64,000 nt of DNA from Bosea sp. ANAM02 (GTDB lineage: Bacteria; Pseudomonadota; Alphaproteobacteria; Rhizobiales; Beijerinckiaceae): positions 586,001 to 650,000 of the forward strand of contig NZ_AP022848.1 of the NCBI RefSeq assembly GCF_011764485.1. Reading direction: 5' to 3'. Shown piece by piece: positions 8,572 to 17,064 of the stretch (position 1 is its first letter; the number at the start of each line of letters is the position of its first letter). Under the pieces are notes generated by a model, which was not told the DNA's origin, made no database searches, and worked only from the letters and a program-made list of their open reading frames with translations. The translations under genes and the position numbers were made by a program.

Positions 8572-8676
8572 CGTCATGCTCGGGCTCGACCCGAGCATCT
8601 CATGACGTTGAGGCGCCGAGAACCTCTTCCGGGAAGAGATTTCCGGGTCTGCGCTTCGCTCCGCCCGAGAATGACG
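8572..8676 (+). repeat. Palindromic intergenic repeat
   Basis: Outer arms CGTCATGCTCGGGC (8572-8585) and GCCCGAGAATGACG (8663-8676) are complementary with one mismatch, and an inner perfect hairpin ATGCTCGGG-CTCGA-CCCGAGCAT sits at 8576-8598. It belongs to the GTCAT...ATGAC class seen at several other sites in the window. Confidence 0.75.
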
Positions 8677-8719
8677 GCGCGTGGTTCCCCCAATAGAGAA
8701 GCTGCGCTAGACCGGCCGC

Positions 8720-9730
8720 ATGACGACGATGACCCCACCCGTCTCGCTGCGCGAGCATGTCACCCCGATCGCCGCGGAGACGCATGTCGTCGCGGTCCAC
8801 TGGCTGAAGCAGGGGCTCGTGCTCGCGCTGGCCGACGGGCGCGTGCTGCGCTGGCGCGACGGCGCCCTCGTCGACGGCGTCGAGGCCCATGCCGGCGGCA
8901 TTCTCTGCGCGACCGGCGACGGCGAGCGACTGATCTCCGGCGGCGATGACGGGCGCGTCGTCGCGACCCGCTTGGAGGGCGAGCCGGAGGAGCTGGCCAA
9001 GGACCAGAAGCGCCGCTGGATCGACGCGATCACGCTGTCGCCCTCGGGCAATCTCGCCTGGAACACCGGCAAGACCGTGCAGGCCCGCGACGAGAAGGGC
9101 CGCGTCCGCACGCTGGAAGCCGCGAGCACGCCGCAGGGCCTCGTCTTCGCGCCGAAGGGCTATCGCCTCGCCATCGCGCAGATGAACGGCGTCTGCCTCT
9201 GGTATCCGAACACCGAGGCGAAGCCGGAATTCCTCGAATGGAAGGGCTCGCATCTCGATGTCGCCTGGTCGCCGGACGGGCGCTTCGTCGTTTCCTCGAT
9301 GCAGGAGAACGCGCTGCATGGCTGGAAGCTCGGCGACAAGCCCGGCCATATGCGGATGACCGGCTACCCCGCCAAGCCGCGCTCGCTGTCCTGGTCGCAT
9401 GACGGGCTCTGGCTCGCGTCGAGCGGTGCCGACGGCGCGATCGTCTGGCCGTTCCAGGGCGACGGGCCGCAGGGCAAGGCGCCGCGCGAATGCGGCGTGC
9501 GCCATGCCCGTGTCACCCGCGTCGCCTTCCATCCGGGCGCGCTGGTGCTGGCGATCGGCTACGATGACGGCTGCATCCTGATGGTCCGCCTGACCGACGG
9601 CTCCGAACTGCTGGTGCGGCCGGCTTTGCGCGGCAGCGGGATCAGCGCCTTCGCCTGGGACAAGGCCGGCAAGCGGCTCGCCTTCGGCGCCGAGGATGGC
9701 GCCGCCGGCGTGCTCGTCCTGCCGAGCTGA
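8720..9730 (+). CDS. WD40-repeat protein linked to zinc homeostasis genes
   Basis: A 336-residue soluble protein with no signal peptide. Recurring segments such as VAWSPDGRFVVSSMQENALHG, LSWSHDGLWLASSGADGA and VAFHPGALVLAIGYDDG are WD40 blades, enough for a seven-blade propeller. WD40 proteins are binding platforms without enzyme activity. The gene follows the COG0523 GTPase, separated by a repeat, and precedes a 95-residue Cys-motif protein by five bases. I know this GTPase-WD40 neighbourhood from other Hyphomicrobiales; a role in zinc handling is inferred from that alone. Confidence 0.82.
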   Translation: MTTMTPPVSLREHVTPIAAETHVVAVHWLKQGLVLALADGRVLRWRDGALVDGVEAHAGGILCATGDGERLISGGDDGRVVATRLEGEPEELAKDQKRRWIDAITLSPSGNLAWNTGKTVQARDEKGRVRTLEAASTPQGLVFAPKGYRLAIAQMNGVCLWYPNTEAKPEFLEWKGSHLDVAWSPDGRFVVSSMQENALHGWKLGDKPGHMRMTGYPAKPRSLSWSHDGLWLASSGADGAIVWPFQGDGPQGKAPRECGVRHARVTRVAFHPGALVLAIGYDDGCILMVRLTDGSELLVRPALRGSGISAFAWDKAGKRLAFGAEDGAAGVLVLPS

Positions 9731-9735
9731 GAGCC

Positions 9736-10023
9736 ATGCGCTTCGGTCTCTTCGGCAAGCCTGAGACCCGCAAGGGCGGCGATGCGAAGGCCGAAGCCAG
9801 GGCTCTGGCCGAACGATTGAAGGCACAGGTCAGGGAACTGCTCGGCCTGCCCGAGACGGCAGCGGTTGCCGTCAACGAGATCATTTGCGCCGATCCTGCC
9901 TGCCCGGGCAGCGAGACGGTGATCCTGGTGATGAAGCCGGGCAAGAAGACCCGTGCCTACAAGCTACAGATGGCGATGGCCGAGGTGACGCCGGAGGCGC
10001 TGGCGGAGGTGCTTCGCTCCTAG
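9736..10023 (+). CDS. Small conserved protein with CxDPxCPG motif
   Basis: A 95-residue cytoplasmic protein. It begins with a basic helix ([31 protein letters not shown]) and then carries [21 protein letters not shown], in which two Cys are spaced C-x4-C beside Pro and Gly. The end, [11 protein letters not shown], is helical. It starts five bases after the WD40 gene, so the two are almost certainly co-transcribed and the Cys pair could bind metal. I do not recognise a named family, and the function is unknown. Confidence 0.75.
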   Translation: MRFGLFGKPETRKGGDAKAEARALAERLKAQVRELLGLPETAAVAVNEIICADPACPGSETVILVMKPGKKTRAYKLQMAMAEVTPEALAEVLRS

Positions 10024-10065
10024 GCTGCATGGGCGCACTGATCGCTTGCGGCCGGCACCACCACT

Positions 10066-10105
10066 GTCATTCCGGGTTCTTCGCTACGCGAAGCCCCGGA
10101 ATGAC
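10066..10105 (+). repeat. Palindromic intergenic repeat (GTCATTCCGGG class)
   Basis: Perfect 11-base arms GTCATTCCGGG (10066-10076) and CCCGGAATGAC (10095-10105) enclose a small inner hairpin (CTTCGC/GCGAAG). It lies in the gap after the 95-residue protein gene and could also serve as a weak transcription end. Confidence 0.8.
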
Positions 10106-10131
10106 AAGCCCGCGGCTCCTTGTCCGGACGC

Positions 10132-10177
10132 CGGATTTGTCCGAAAAGTAGTGCCCACCTTCCGGTCCGATGATCTA
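10132..10177 (+). repeat. Dispersed repeat with CGGATTTGTCCG core, copy 1
   Basis: CGGATTTGTCCGAAAAG followed by CCGGTCCGATG matches a second copy at 15892, before xerD. Both copies sit just upstream of a gene start (here ndvA). It belongs to a short interspersed class common between genes in Hyphomicrobiales. Confidence 0.65.
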
Positions 10178-10189
10178 AAGCTCCACGCG

Positions 10190-12004
10190 ATGTCTCTGTT
10201 CTCGCTCTATGCCCGCGTCCTCGGCGAACTCGGCCCGGAAAGGCGTTTGGGCGTCATCCTGGCGCTGGCCAATATCGTGCTGGCGGCGGTCGCCTTCGCC
10301 GAGCCGATGCTGTTCGGCGCGCTGATCGACCGCCTGACCACGATCCAGTCCTCTGGCGGGGCGCTGACCTGGGCCAGCATCAACCTCTTGATCGTCGCCT
10401 GGGTCGGCTTCGGCCTGACCAATATCGCCATGGGCGTCTTCGTCGCGCTGCATGCCGACCGGCTCGCCCATCGCGCCCGCCTGATGGTGATGGCTCGCTA
10501 TTTCGAGCATGCGCTTACCTTGCCGCTCGCCTATCACACGCAGACCCATTCCGGCCGCGTGCTCAAGGTGATGCTCGACGGCACCAACGCGATGTGGGCG
10601 CTCTGGCTCTCCTTCTTCCGCGAGCATTGCGCCTCGGCCGTCGCGCTGTTCGTGCTGCTGCCCTTCACGATCTGGAAGAACTGGCAGCTCGGGCTGCTGC
10701 TGGTCGGGCTCGTCGTGCTGTTCGGCTCGCTGACAGCCTATGTGCTGCGCAAGACCGATCGCCTGCAGAGCAATGTCGAGGCCTATCATTCCAACCTGGC
10801 CGAGCGCGCCTCGGACGCGCTCGGCAACGTGCCGGTGATCCAGAGCTTCACCCGCATCGAGGCCGAGGTGCGCGGCCTGCGCACCACCATCGCCAATGTG
10901 CTGGCGGCGCAATTGCCGGTTCTGTCCTGGTGGGCGGTCGCCAATGTCGCGACGCGGGCCTCCGCGACGCTGACCGTGCTGCTGATCTTCATCGTCGGCA
11001 CCTGGCTCCTGATGCATGGCCAGACCACGGTCGGCGAGATCGTCACCTTCATGGGCTTCGCCACCATGCTGGTCGGGCGTCTCGAGCAGATCGTCGGCTT
11101 CGTGAACTTCATCTTCATGCAGGCGCCGAAGATGCGGGAGTTCTTCGAGGTGCTCGACACGCTGCCGAGCGTGCGCGACCTGCCGAACGCCGGGGACCCC
11201 GGCCGGCTTGAGGGAGCAGTCGCTTTCGAGGACGTCTCCTTCTCCTATGACGGCAAGCGCGCTGCGGTGCGCGACGTATCCTTCACCGTGAATCCCGGCG
11301 AGACCATCGCCGTCGTCGGCTCGACCGGCTCCGGCAAGTCGACGACGCTCGGCCTGCTGCACCGTGCCTTCGATCCGCAATCGGGCCGGATCACGGTCGA
11401 CGGCACCGATATCCGCGAGATTTCGCTGCTCTCGCTCAGGCGCAATATCGGCGTCGTCTTCCAGGAGCCGATGCTGTTCGCCCGTTCGATCCGCGAGAAT
11501 CTGCTCGTCGGCAAGCCGGACGCGACCGATGCCGAGATGATGCAGGCGCTGGAGCGGGCCCAGGCCGCCGAGGTGATGGCGCGCCAGGCGGACGGGCTCG
11601 ACACGCCGGTCGGCGAGCGCGGCCGCACGCTCTCGGGCGGCGAGCGCCAGCGCTTCTCGATCGCCCGCGCGCTGCTCAAGAATCCGCCGGTGCTCATCCT
11701 CGACGAAGCGACCTCCGCACTCGATGCCGCGACCGAGGTCAAGCTGCAGAAAGCGCTGGAGGAGGTGATGAAGGGCCGCACCACCTTCGTCATCGCGCAC
11801 CGGCTCGCGACGATCCGCAATGCCGACCGCATCCTCGTCTTCGAACAGGGGCAGGTCGAGGAGATGGGCACCTTCGACGAACTCGTCGCCAAGGGCGGTC
11901 GCTTCGCGGCGCTGGCGCGGGCGCAGTATCTCGTCAGCGACAAGCCGCTGGCTGCAGCCGAGGAAACGCCGAGCCCGCTCGCGCAGAAGATGCTCCCGGA
12001 CTGA
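10190..12004 (+). CDS. ndvA: NdvA/ChvA-type cyclic glucan ABC exporter (fused permease-ATPase)
   Basis: A 604-residue ABC half-transporter. The N-terminal half (about residues 20-300) has six hydrophobic segments with [32 protein letters not shown] and [16 protein letters not shown] sequences that resemble NdvA/ChvA, the exporter of cyclic beta-1,2-glucan. The C-terminal half has Walker [10 protein letters not shown], signature LSGGERQR and Walker [13 protein letters not shown]. The start at 10190 ([15 protein letters not shown]) matches the conserved N-terminus. It would export glucan into the periplasm as a homodimer. The cyclic glucan synthase NdvB is not in the window. A lipid or drug exporter of the same class is the alternative. 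Confidence 0.78.
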   Translation: MSLFSLYARVLGELGPERRLGVILALANIVLAAVAFAEPMLFGALIDRLTTIQSSGGALTWASINLLIVAWVGFGLTNIAMGVFVALHADRLAHRARLMVMARYFEHALTLPLAYHTQTHSGRVLKVMLDGTNAMWALWLSFFREHCASAVALFVLLPFTIWKNWQLGLLLVGLVVLFGSLTAYVLRKTDRLQSNVEAYHSNLAERASDALGNVPVIQSFTRIEAEVRGLRTTIANVLAAQLPVLSWWAVANVATRASATLTVLLIFIVGTWLLMHGQTTVGEIVTFMGFATMLVGRLEQIVGFVNFIFMQAPKMREFFEVLDTLPSVRDLPNAGDPGRLEGAVAFEDVSFSYDGKRAAVRDVSFTVNPGETIAVVGSTGSGKSTTLGLLHRAFDPQSGRITVDGTDIREISLLSLRRNIGVVFQEPMLFARSIRENLLVGKPDATDAEMMQALERAQAAEVMARQADGLDTPVGERGRTLSGGERQRFSIARALLKNPPVLILDEATSALDAATEVKLQKALEEVMKGRTTFVIAHRLATIRNADRILVFEQGQVEEMGTFDELVAKGGRFAALARAQYLVSDKPLAAAEETPSPLAQKMLPD

Positions 12005-12124
12005 CGCGTCCTCTTTCGGATGTGTTTCGGGGATTGCGAGCGAGATCTGGCGTTGCGTCGATGGCGCCTTTTCAGCTTATTGGGCGGACGCTTCTCCGCC
12101 CGCGATTTCGAGTGACGACGAACG

Positions 12125-13237
12125 ATGATGATGCTCCGCCTCGCCTGTGCCTGGGCCTCGGTCGCCGCTTTCCTGCTGTTCGGCGACACCCTGCTCGGCC
12201 AGCTCGGCGCGCCGTTGCCCTCGCTGCTGGTCTTCGTCTGGCTGCTCGGCGTCATCATCTGGGCGGCTTTCGGCGTGGTGCATGAGGCCGAGGACATCGC
12301 GCATCGCCTGGGCGAGCCCTATGGCACGCTGATCCTGACGCTCTCGATCGTGATCATCGAGGTGGCGCTGGTCGGTGCCGTCATGCTCGGCGCCAAGGGC
12401 GCGCCGACGCTCGGCCGCGACACGATGTTCGCGGTGCTGATGATCGTGCTGAACGGCGTCGTCGGCATCGGGCTCCTGATCGGGGGCCTGAGACATTTCT
12501 CGCAGCGCTACAACCTGAAGGGCGCCTCGTCCTATCTGGCGGTCATCATCCCGCTGACCGTGATCCCGCTCTTCCTGCCGAATTTCACGACCTCGACGCC
12601 GGACGGCACCCTGACGCCGTTCCAGGCGGTCGCCTTCTCGATCTTCACCGTGCTGCTCTACGGGGCCTTCCTCGTGCTGCAGACCGGCCGTCACCGCACC
12701 TTCTTCCACGAGCCGGAGCCGGAGGATGCGGCGTCCGCGGTGGCTTCCGCTGCCGACCAGACGGAAGCGTCCCCGTCTTCGATGCGCGAGGTGCTACCGC
12801 ATGTCGGGCTGCTGCTCGCGAACATCCTGCCGATCGTGATCCTGTCGAAGGGTCTCGCGGCCGTGCTGGATTTCGGCATCGCCAAGCTCGGCGCGCCGGC
12901 GGCGCTCGGCGGCATCCTGATCGCGATGGTCGTGTTCACGCCGGAATGCATCACGGCGCTTCGGGCGATCACCTCTAACCAGCTTCAGCGTGCGATCAAT
13001 CTCTGTCTCGGCGCCGCCGCCTCGACGCTCGGCATGACCGTGCCGGCGGTCCTGCTGATCGGCGTCTTCACCGGCCAGCCGGTGGTTCTCGGCCTGTCGG
13101 CGACGAACATGGTGATCGCCGCGATGACGCTGCTGCTCTCGACGCTGACCTTCACCGGCACGCGCACGACGATGCTGGAGGGCGCGGTGCATCTCGCCGT
13201 GTTCTTCGTTTTCCTCGTGCTGGTCTTTAGCCCGTGA
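12125..13237 (+). CDS. chaA: Ca2+/H+ antiporter, ChaA type
   Basis: A 370-residue membrane protein with about eleven hydrophobic segments in two homologous halves. Conserved acidic motifs characteristic of cation/Ca2+ exchangers are seen in VVHEAEDIAHRLGEPYGTLI (first half) and in VVFTPECITALRAITSNQLQ (second half). A charged loop (residues about 195-220) joins the halves. It exports calcium, and possibly sodium or potassium, in exchange for protons across the inner membrane. Three in-frame ATG codons begin the gene. It is a single-gene unit. Confidence 0.88.
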   Translation: MMMLRLACAWASVAAFLLFGDTLLGQLGAPLPSLLVFVWLLGVIIWAAFGVVHEAEDIAHRLGEPYGTLILTLSIVIIEVALVGAVMLGAKGAPTLGRDTMFAVLMIVLNGVVGIGLLIGGLRHFSQRYNLKGASSYLAVIIPLTVIPLFLPNFTTSTPDGTLTPFQAVAFSIFTVLLYGAFLVLQTGRHRTFFHEPEPEDAASAVASAADQTEASPSSMREVLPHVGLLLANILPIVILSKGLAAVLDFGIAKLGAPAALGGILIAMVVFTPECITALRAITSNQLQRAINLCLGAAASTLGMTVPAVLLIGVFTGQPVVLGLSATNMVIAAMTLLLSTLTFTGTRTTMLEGAVHLAVFFVFLVLVFSP

Positions 13238-13246
13238 TGGTTCCGT

Positions 13247-13265
13247 GATTACCCCGGTGGTAATC
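13247..13265. promoter_or_regulatory. Palindrome GATTACC-N5-GGTAATC, possible operator
   Basis: A perfect 7-base inverted repeat around CCGGT lies 74 bases before the DUF1330 gene and 9 bases after the chaA stop. It lacks a T run, so an operator is more likely than a terminator. No regulator for it is evident. Confidence 0.35.
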
Positions 13266-13338
13266 GACCTCATGCGCTCCTGCTGTCATGGTCCTGCGCA
13301 ACGAACGGCCGACCGGCCGCCGATCGCAGGAGAGACTC

Positions 13339-13674
13339 ATGACCGCCTATGCAATCGCCCATCTGCAGGATGTCCGGCTCGGCCCGGAGATCGTCGATTA
13401 CATCGCGCGCATTGACGACACGCTCGCGCCCTATGACGGCCGGTTCCTGATCCATGGCGTGACGCCAGAGATCGTCGAGGGGCCGTGGCCGGGCGATCTC
13501 GTGGTCATCGCCTTTCCGGATATGGAGCGGGCGCGAAACTGGTACGATTCGCCGGCCTATCGTGCGATCCTGCCGCTCAGGACCGAGAATTCGCGCGGTG
13601 TCACGATGCTCGTGAAGGGCGTCGAACCCGGCTATCGCGCGACCGATTTTCTGCAGAAAGCCGGGCTGGCCTGA
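13339..13674 (+). CDS. DUF1330 domain protein
   Basis: A 111-residue protein starting at 13339, with GGAGAG upstream. The sequence MTAYAIAHLQDVRLGPEIVDY, RFLIHGVTPEIVEGPWPGDL, FPDMERARNWYDSPAYRAI and LPLRTENSRGVTMLVKGV is a standard DUF1330 dimeric alpha-beta barrel (ferredoxin-like) domain. The family has no established reaction. The gene stands alone and is convergent with aroB, the stop codons being six bases apart. Confidence 0.9.
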   Translation: MTAYAIAHLQDVRLGPEIVDYIARIDDTLAPYDGRFLIHGVTPEIVEGPWPGDLVVIAFPDMERARNWYDSPAYRAILPLRTENSRGVTMLVKGVEPGYRATDFLQKAGLA

Positions 13675-13680
13675 TCTTGC

Positions 13681-14820
13681 TCAGGCCGCCAATTCGGCCT
13701 CGATGAAAGCGCGCACCTCGTCGGCCGCCACGCCGGGCGCAATGAAGCTCTTGCCGATGCCGCGGGCGAGGATGAAGGTCAGGACGCCGCGTTTGACCTT
13801 CTTGTCCTGCGCCATGGCGTTGACGATTTCCTCGGCGCTGCCGGCCCCGCCCGGCACCTGCTGCAGGCGGCCGGGCAGGCCGACATGGTCGAGATGGCGC
13901 GATACGCGGATGGCGTCCTGACCCGAACAGAGCCCCAGCCGCTGCGAGAAGCGGAAAGCCAGCGCCAGGCCGATCGCGACGGCCTCGCCATGGACGAGGC
14001 GAGCGGAATCGTAATTTGTCAACCGCTCCAGCGCATGGGCGAAGGTATGGCCGAGATTGAGCAGGGCGCGGTCGCCCTCCTCACGCTCGTCGCGGGCGAC
14101 GATCGCCGCCTTGGCGCGGCAGGAGACGGCGACGGCATGGTCGCGCTCCGGGCCGCCGGCGATGACGCGGCTCCAGTTCGCCTCGCACCAGTCGAAGAAG
14201 CCGGGATCGTCGATCAGCCCGTATTTCACCACCTCGGCATAGCCGGCCTTGAACTCGCGCTCGCTCAGGGTGTCCAAAAGTGCGGTGTCGGCGATGACGA
14301 GCGCGGGCTGGTGGAAAGCCCCGATCAGGTTCTTGCCGTGCGGCGAGTTGATGCCGGTCTTGCCGCCGACCGAGGAATCGACCTGGGCGAGGAGCGTGGT
14401 CGGCACCTGCACGAAACGCACGCCGCGGCGCAGGACGGCCGCCGCGAAGCCGGTGAGATCGCCGACGACGCCGCCGCCGAAGGCGATGACGAGGTCGTTG
14501 CGTTCGATCTTCGCCGCGAGCAGCGCGTCGCAGAGCGCGACGAACTGGACATAGGACTTCGAAGCTTCGCCCGGCGGGATGGTGATGCGGGTCGCGGCGA
14601 TGCCTTCCTGCTGAAGGCAGGTCTCGAAGGCGGCGCCATGCAGGCTGGCGACGCTCTCGTCGGTGACAAGCGCCGCCTTGGCGCTTGGCGCGAAGGCCGC
14701 GATCAGGGCCGCGGCCTCGCAGAGCTGGTGGCGGCCGATATGGATGTCGTAGCCGCGGCCTTCGAGCGCGACGGGGACGACGATGCGGGCGCCGGTCTTC
14801 TCGGGGGAGGGGGCGTTCAT
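13681..14820 (-). CDS. aroB: 3-dehydroquinate synthase
   Basis: A 379-residue cytoplasmic enzyme that turns DAHP into 3-dehydroquinate, the second step of the shikimate pathway, using NAD+ and a divalent metal. Visible motifs are the NAD-binding AFGGGVVGDLTGFAAA, PTTLLAQVDSSVGGKTGIN, the metal-binding KYGLIDDPGFF, GHTFAHALE and LVHGEAVAIGL. The start at 14820 overlaps the aroK stop by four bases (ATGA), so the two genes are translationally coupled, an arrangement common in alphaproteobacteria. Nothing appears truncated. Confidence 0.97.
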   Translation of the reverse strand: MNAPSPEKTGARIVVPVALEGRGYDIHIGRHQLCEAAALIAAFAPSAKAALVTDESVASLHGAAFETCLQQEGIAATRITIPPGEASKSYVQFVALCDALLAAKIERNDLVIAFGGGVVGDLTGFAAAVLRRGVRFVQVPTTLLAQVDSSVGGKTGINSPHGKNLIGAFHQPALVIADTALLDTLSEREFKAGYAEVVKYGLIDDPGFFDWCEANWSRVIAGGPERDHAVAVSCRAKAAIVARDEREEGDRALLNLGHTFAHALERLTNYDSARLVHGEAVAIGLALAFRFSQRLGLCSGQDAIRVSRHLDHVGLPGRLQQVPGGAGSAEEIVNAMAQDKKVKRGVLTFILARGIGKSFIAPGVAADEVRAFIEAELAA

Positions 14821-15416
14821 GGCGTCGTCGCTCCGGCTGCCGGCCCGAGATAGTCCCCCAATGCGGCGATGGTTTCGCCGACCACGACTTCGTGAGGCTC
14901 GTCGTTCGACTGGATGGTGATGTCGGCCAGCGCGTAGACCGGCTCGCGCTCGGCCAGCATCCGGCGCAGCGTCGCCTCGGGATCGGCGGTCTGGAGCAGC
15001 GGCCGGTTCGAGCGCTTGCGGACGCGGCGCATCAGCACGTCGGGCTCGGCCTTGAGCCAGACCGAAATGCCGAGCTCCTTCACCCGGGCGCGGGTTTCGG
15101 CATTCATGAAAGCGCCGCCGCCGGTCGCCAGCACGAGCGGGGCGCGGGTCGCGAGCACGCGGGCGATGACGCGACGCTCGCCCTCGCGGAACTCGGTCTC
15201 GCCGCGCTGCGCGAATATCTCCGGGATCGTCATATGCGCGGCCATCTCGATCTCGGTATCGGCATCGACGAAAGGCAGGCCCAGCCGCGCGGCCAGCCGG
15301 CGGCCGACCGAACTCTTGCCGGAGCCCATCATGCCGACGAGCACGACCGCACGCTGGCCGATGATGCTGCGCAGATCGGTCGTGTCGGAAGCGGCGATGG
15401 AAACGGCGGCTGTCAT
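14817..15416 (-). CDS. aroK: Shikimate kinase
   Basis: A 199-residue cytoplasmic kinase that phosphorylates shikimate at the 3-hydroxyl. Walker A is GMMGSGKSSVGRRLA, the substrate-binding region holds LPFVDADTEIE, the Walker-B-like LVLATGGGAF is present, and the lid has RRVRKRSNRPLL. The start at 15416 (MTAAVSIAAS) is chosen over one 33 bases upstream because the family begins soon before the P-loop. It heads an aroK-aroB operon on the minus strand. Confidence 0.96.
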   Translation of the reverse strand: MTAAVSIAASDTTDLRSIIGQRAVVLVGMMGSGKSSVGRRLAARLGLPFVDADTEIEMAAHMTIPEIFAQRGETEFREGERRVIARVLATRAPLVLATGGGAFMNAETRARVKELGISVWLKAEPDVLMRRVRKRSNRPLLQTADPEATLRRMLAEREPVYALADITIQSNDEPHEVVVGETIAALGDYLGPAAGATTP

Positions 15417-15722
15417 GGCGATCTTCAGTCCTCGGCACGGCTGTAGCACCGGGCGACCGCTGCGTCATGCCCTTGTCATGCGGTTTGCACGAGAGCCGGT
15501 CCGTGCTTCTTCCAAACGCGGAATGTCTCTCGCCCTTGCTCTGATCGCACCTTTTTCCCGCTCGCAGCTTCGGTTCCCCAAGGCGAACCGGCACCGTCTC
15601 GGTGGGAAAATGCTCCGGTCTGTGGCCCGACTGCCCTTGCGCCACCCCGTGGCGATCGGGGATAAGGGCGGTCGCGTGCCAGGATCGCGCGTTCCACAAA
15701 CGATTGCGAGAGTCCGCCAGAC
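15417..15722. other. Intergenic region between divergent aroK and the 50-residue protein gene
   Basis: This 306-base stretch separates divergently transcribed genes and must hold promoters for both directions. I see no RNA gene, no convincing small reading frame and no strong palindrome in it. Confidence 0.5.
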
Positions 15723-15875
15723 GTGCCGACGCTGTTCCGTTTTCTGGCCTTCATCGCGGTCATCGCCGGGTTGATCTTCGGGGGCATGATCGCGCTCGTG
15801 ACCTTCGTCGAACCGGTGAAGCGCGAGATGATCGAGATCGTTCCGCCTTCCAAGCTGCAGCCGAAGGGCTTCTAG
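15723..15875 (+). CDS. 50-residue single-pass membrane protein upstream of xerD
   Basis: A 50-residue frame from GTG 15723 to TAG 15875. It begins MPTLFRFLAFIAVIAGLIFG, one hydrophobic segment that continues through GMIALVTF, then has a short tail VEPVKREMIEIVPPSKLQPK. The pattern of a membrane helix followed by a conserved-looking amphipathic tail suggests a real gene, and I recall proteins of this kind in Hyphomicrobiales, but no function is known. It is divergent from aroK and 78 bases before xerD, from which a repeat separates it. Confidence 0.65.
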   Translation: MPTLFRFLAFIAVIAGLIFGGMIALVTFVEPVKREMIEIVPPSKLQPKGF

Positions 15876-15891
15876 ATCATTGTTATCGCAT

Positions 15892-15937
15892 CGGATTTGT
15901 CCGAAGAGCGGATTCCACGTTTCGGTCCGATGCCATA
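15892..15937 (+). repeat. Dispersed repeat with CGGATTTGTCCG core, copy 2
   Basis: CGGATTTGTCCGAAGAG with CGGTCCGATGCC matches the copy at 10132 upstream of ndvA. Both lie just before a gene start on the same strand. Confidence 0.65.
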
Positions 15938-15953
15938 AGAGGACGGGGGCTTT

Positions 15954-16883
15954 ATGAGCCGGCTGGCGCGCCAGCGCTTGAACGCTTTCCTCGACATGCT
16001 CGCCGCCGAGCGCGGCGCGGCGCGCAACACGCTCGACGCCTACGAGCGCGATATCGCGGATTACCTCGAATATCTCGGCAGCAAGGCGCCTGGCGATGCC
16101 ACGTCGGAGGATATTCGCGGCTGGCTTGCGGATATCGCGGCGCGCGGGCTCAAGGCCTCCTCGGCGGCGCGGCGGCTTTCGGCCGTGCGCCAGTTCCACC
16201 GCTTCCTCTATACGGAGGGGCTCGCAGGCACCGACCCTTCCGCCGCGATCTCGGGGCCGAGGCTGGGCCGACCTCTGCCCAAAGTCGTGACGGTCGGGGA
16301 TGTCGACCGCCTGATGGAGGCTGCGCGGACGGCTTGCGTCCAGGAGGGGATATCGACGGCGACAAGGCTCAAGGCGCTTCGCATGCGCTGCCTGGTCGAG
16401 ATGCTCTATGCCACGGGCCTGCGCGTTTCCGAGCTGATCGCCTTGCCCTTGTCGGCTGCGACGACGCGGGAGCGCTTCCTGATCGTGCGCGGCAAGGGCG
16501 ACAAGGAACGATTGGTGCCGCTGAACGATGCGGCGCGGCAGGCAGCGCGTGAATGGCTGGAGGCCCTGAGAGAGGCCGGTGCGGCGGACGGCCGCTGGCT
16601 GTTCCCGTCGGAGGGCGAGAGCGGACACCTGACCCGGCAGGTCTTCGCCAGGGATCTCAAGTCACTGGCCGGTGCGGCGGGGCTCTCAGTCGCGGCCCTG
16701 AGCCCGCACGTCCTGCGTCATGCCTTCGCCAGCCATCTCTTGCAGAACGGCGCCGATCTCAGGGTCGTGCAGGAGCTTCTGGGCCATGCCGATATCGCGA
16801 CGACCCAGATCTACACCCATGTCCTCGACGAGCGCCTGAAGAGCATGGTGCGCGATCTCCATCCCCTCGCGGATGGGGAGTGA
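15954..16883 (+). CDS. xerD: Tyrosine recombinase XerD
   Basis: A 309-residue recombinase. The N-terminal SAM-like core-binding domain runs to about residue 100. The catalytic domain shows the first Arg in ATGLRVSELIALP, Lys in RGKGDKERLVPL, HVLRHAFASHLLQNGAD (His and Arg), LGHADIATTQIYTHV (His and the nucleophile Tyr). XerD with XerC resolves chromosome dimers at dif; the length and location beside aroKB indicate the housekeeping protein and not an element integrase. A 50-residue membrane protein gene precedes it. Confidence 0.92.
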   Translation: MSRLARQRLNAFLDMLAAERGAARNTLDAYERDIADYLEYLGSKAPGDATSEDIRGWLADIAARGLKASSAARRLSAVRQFHRFLYTEGLAGTDPSAAISGPRLGRPLPKVVTVGDVDRLMEAARTACVQEGISTATRLKALRMRCLVEMLYATGLRVSELIALPLSAATTRERFLIVRGKGDKERLVPLNDAARQAAREWLEALREAGAADGRWLFPSEGESGHLTRQVFARDLKSLAGAAGLSVAALSPHVLRHAFASHLLQNGADLRVVQELLGHADIATTQIYTHVLDERLKSMVRDLHPLADGE

Positions 16884-16891
16884 GGCAGGAT

Positions 16892-17054
16892 GTCATCCCG
16901 CATGCGCCGCGGCACGCAGTGCCGCTGCGCGGACGCGGGACCGTCACCCGGAAAAAGCGCCCTCGGGCAGGGTGCCCCGCTTGAAAGGGCCCCTCGCGCC
17001 ATGCGGTCCCGTGTCTGCGCAGCGGCATGCCATGCCGCAGCGCGCACGGGATGA
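16892..17054 (+). repeat. Long palindromic intergenic repeat (GTCATCCCG class)
   Basis: Outer arms GTCATCCCG (16892-16900) and CGGGATGAC (17046-17054) are perfect complements, and inner parts such as GCCGCTGCGC and GCGCAGCGGC also pair. It fills the gap between the convergent xerD and carbonic anhydrase genes and may help end transcription from both. Confidence 0.75.
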
Positions 17055-17064
17055 CGCGCTGAGT

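Noticed and set aside
15417..15699. Extension of the aroB frame upstream through aroK
   Set aside because: The frame is open only because of GC bias; aroB family similarity starts at 14820 and aroK occupies the other frame.
15954..16883. XerD considered as the missing island integrase
   Set aside because: It is 6.6 kb away from the tRNA, sits beside aroKB and has the length and motifs of housekeeping XerD.
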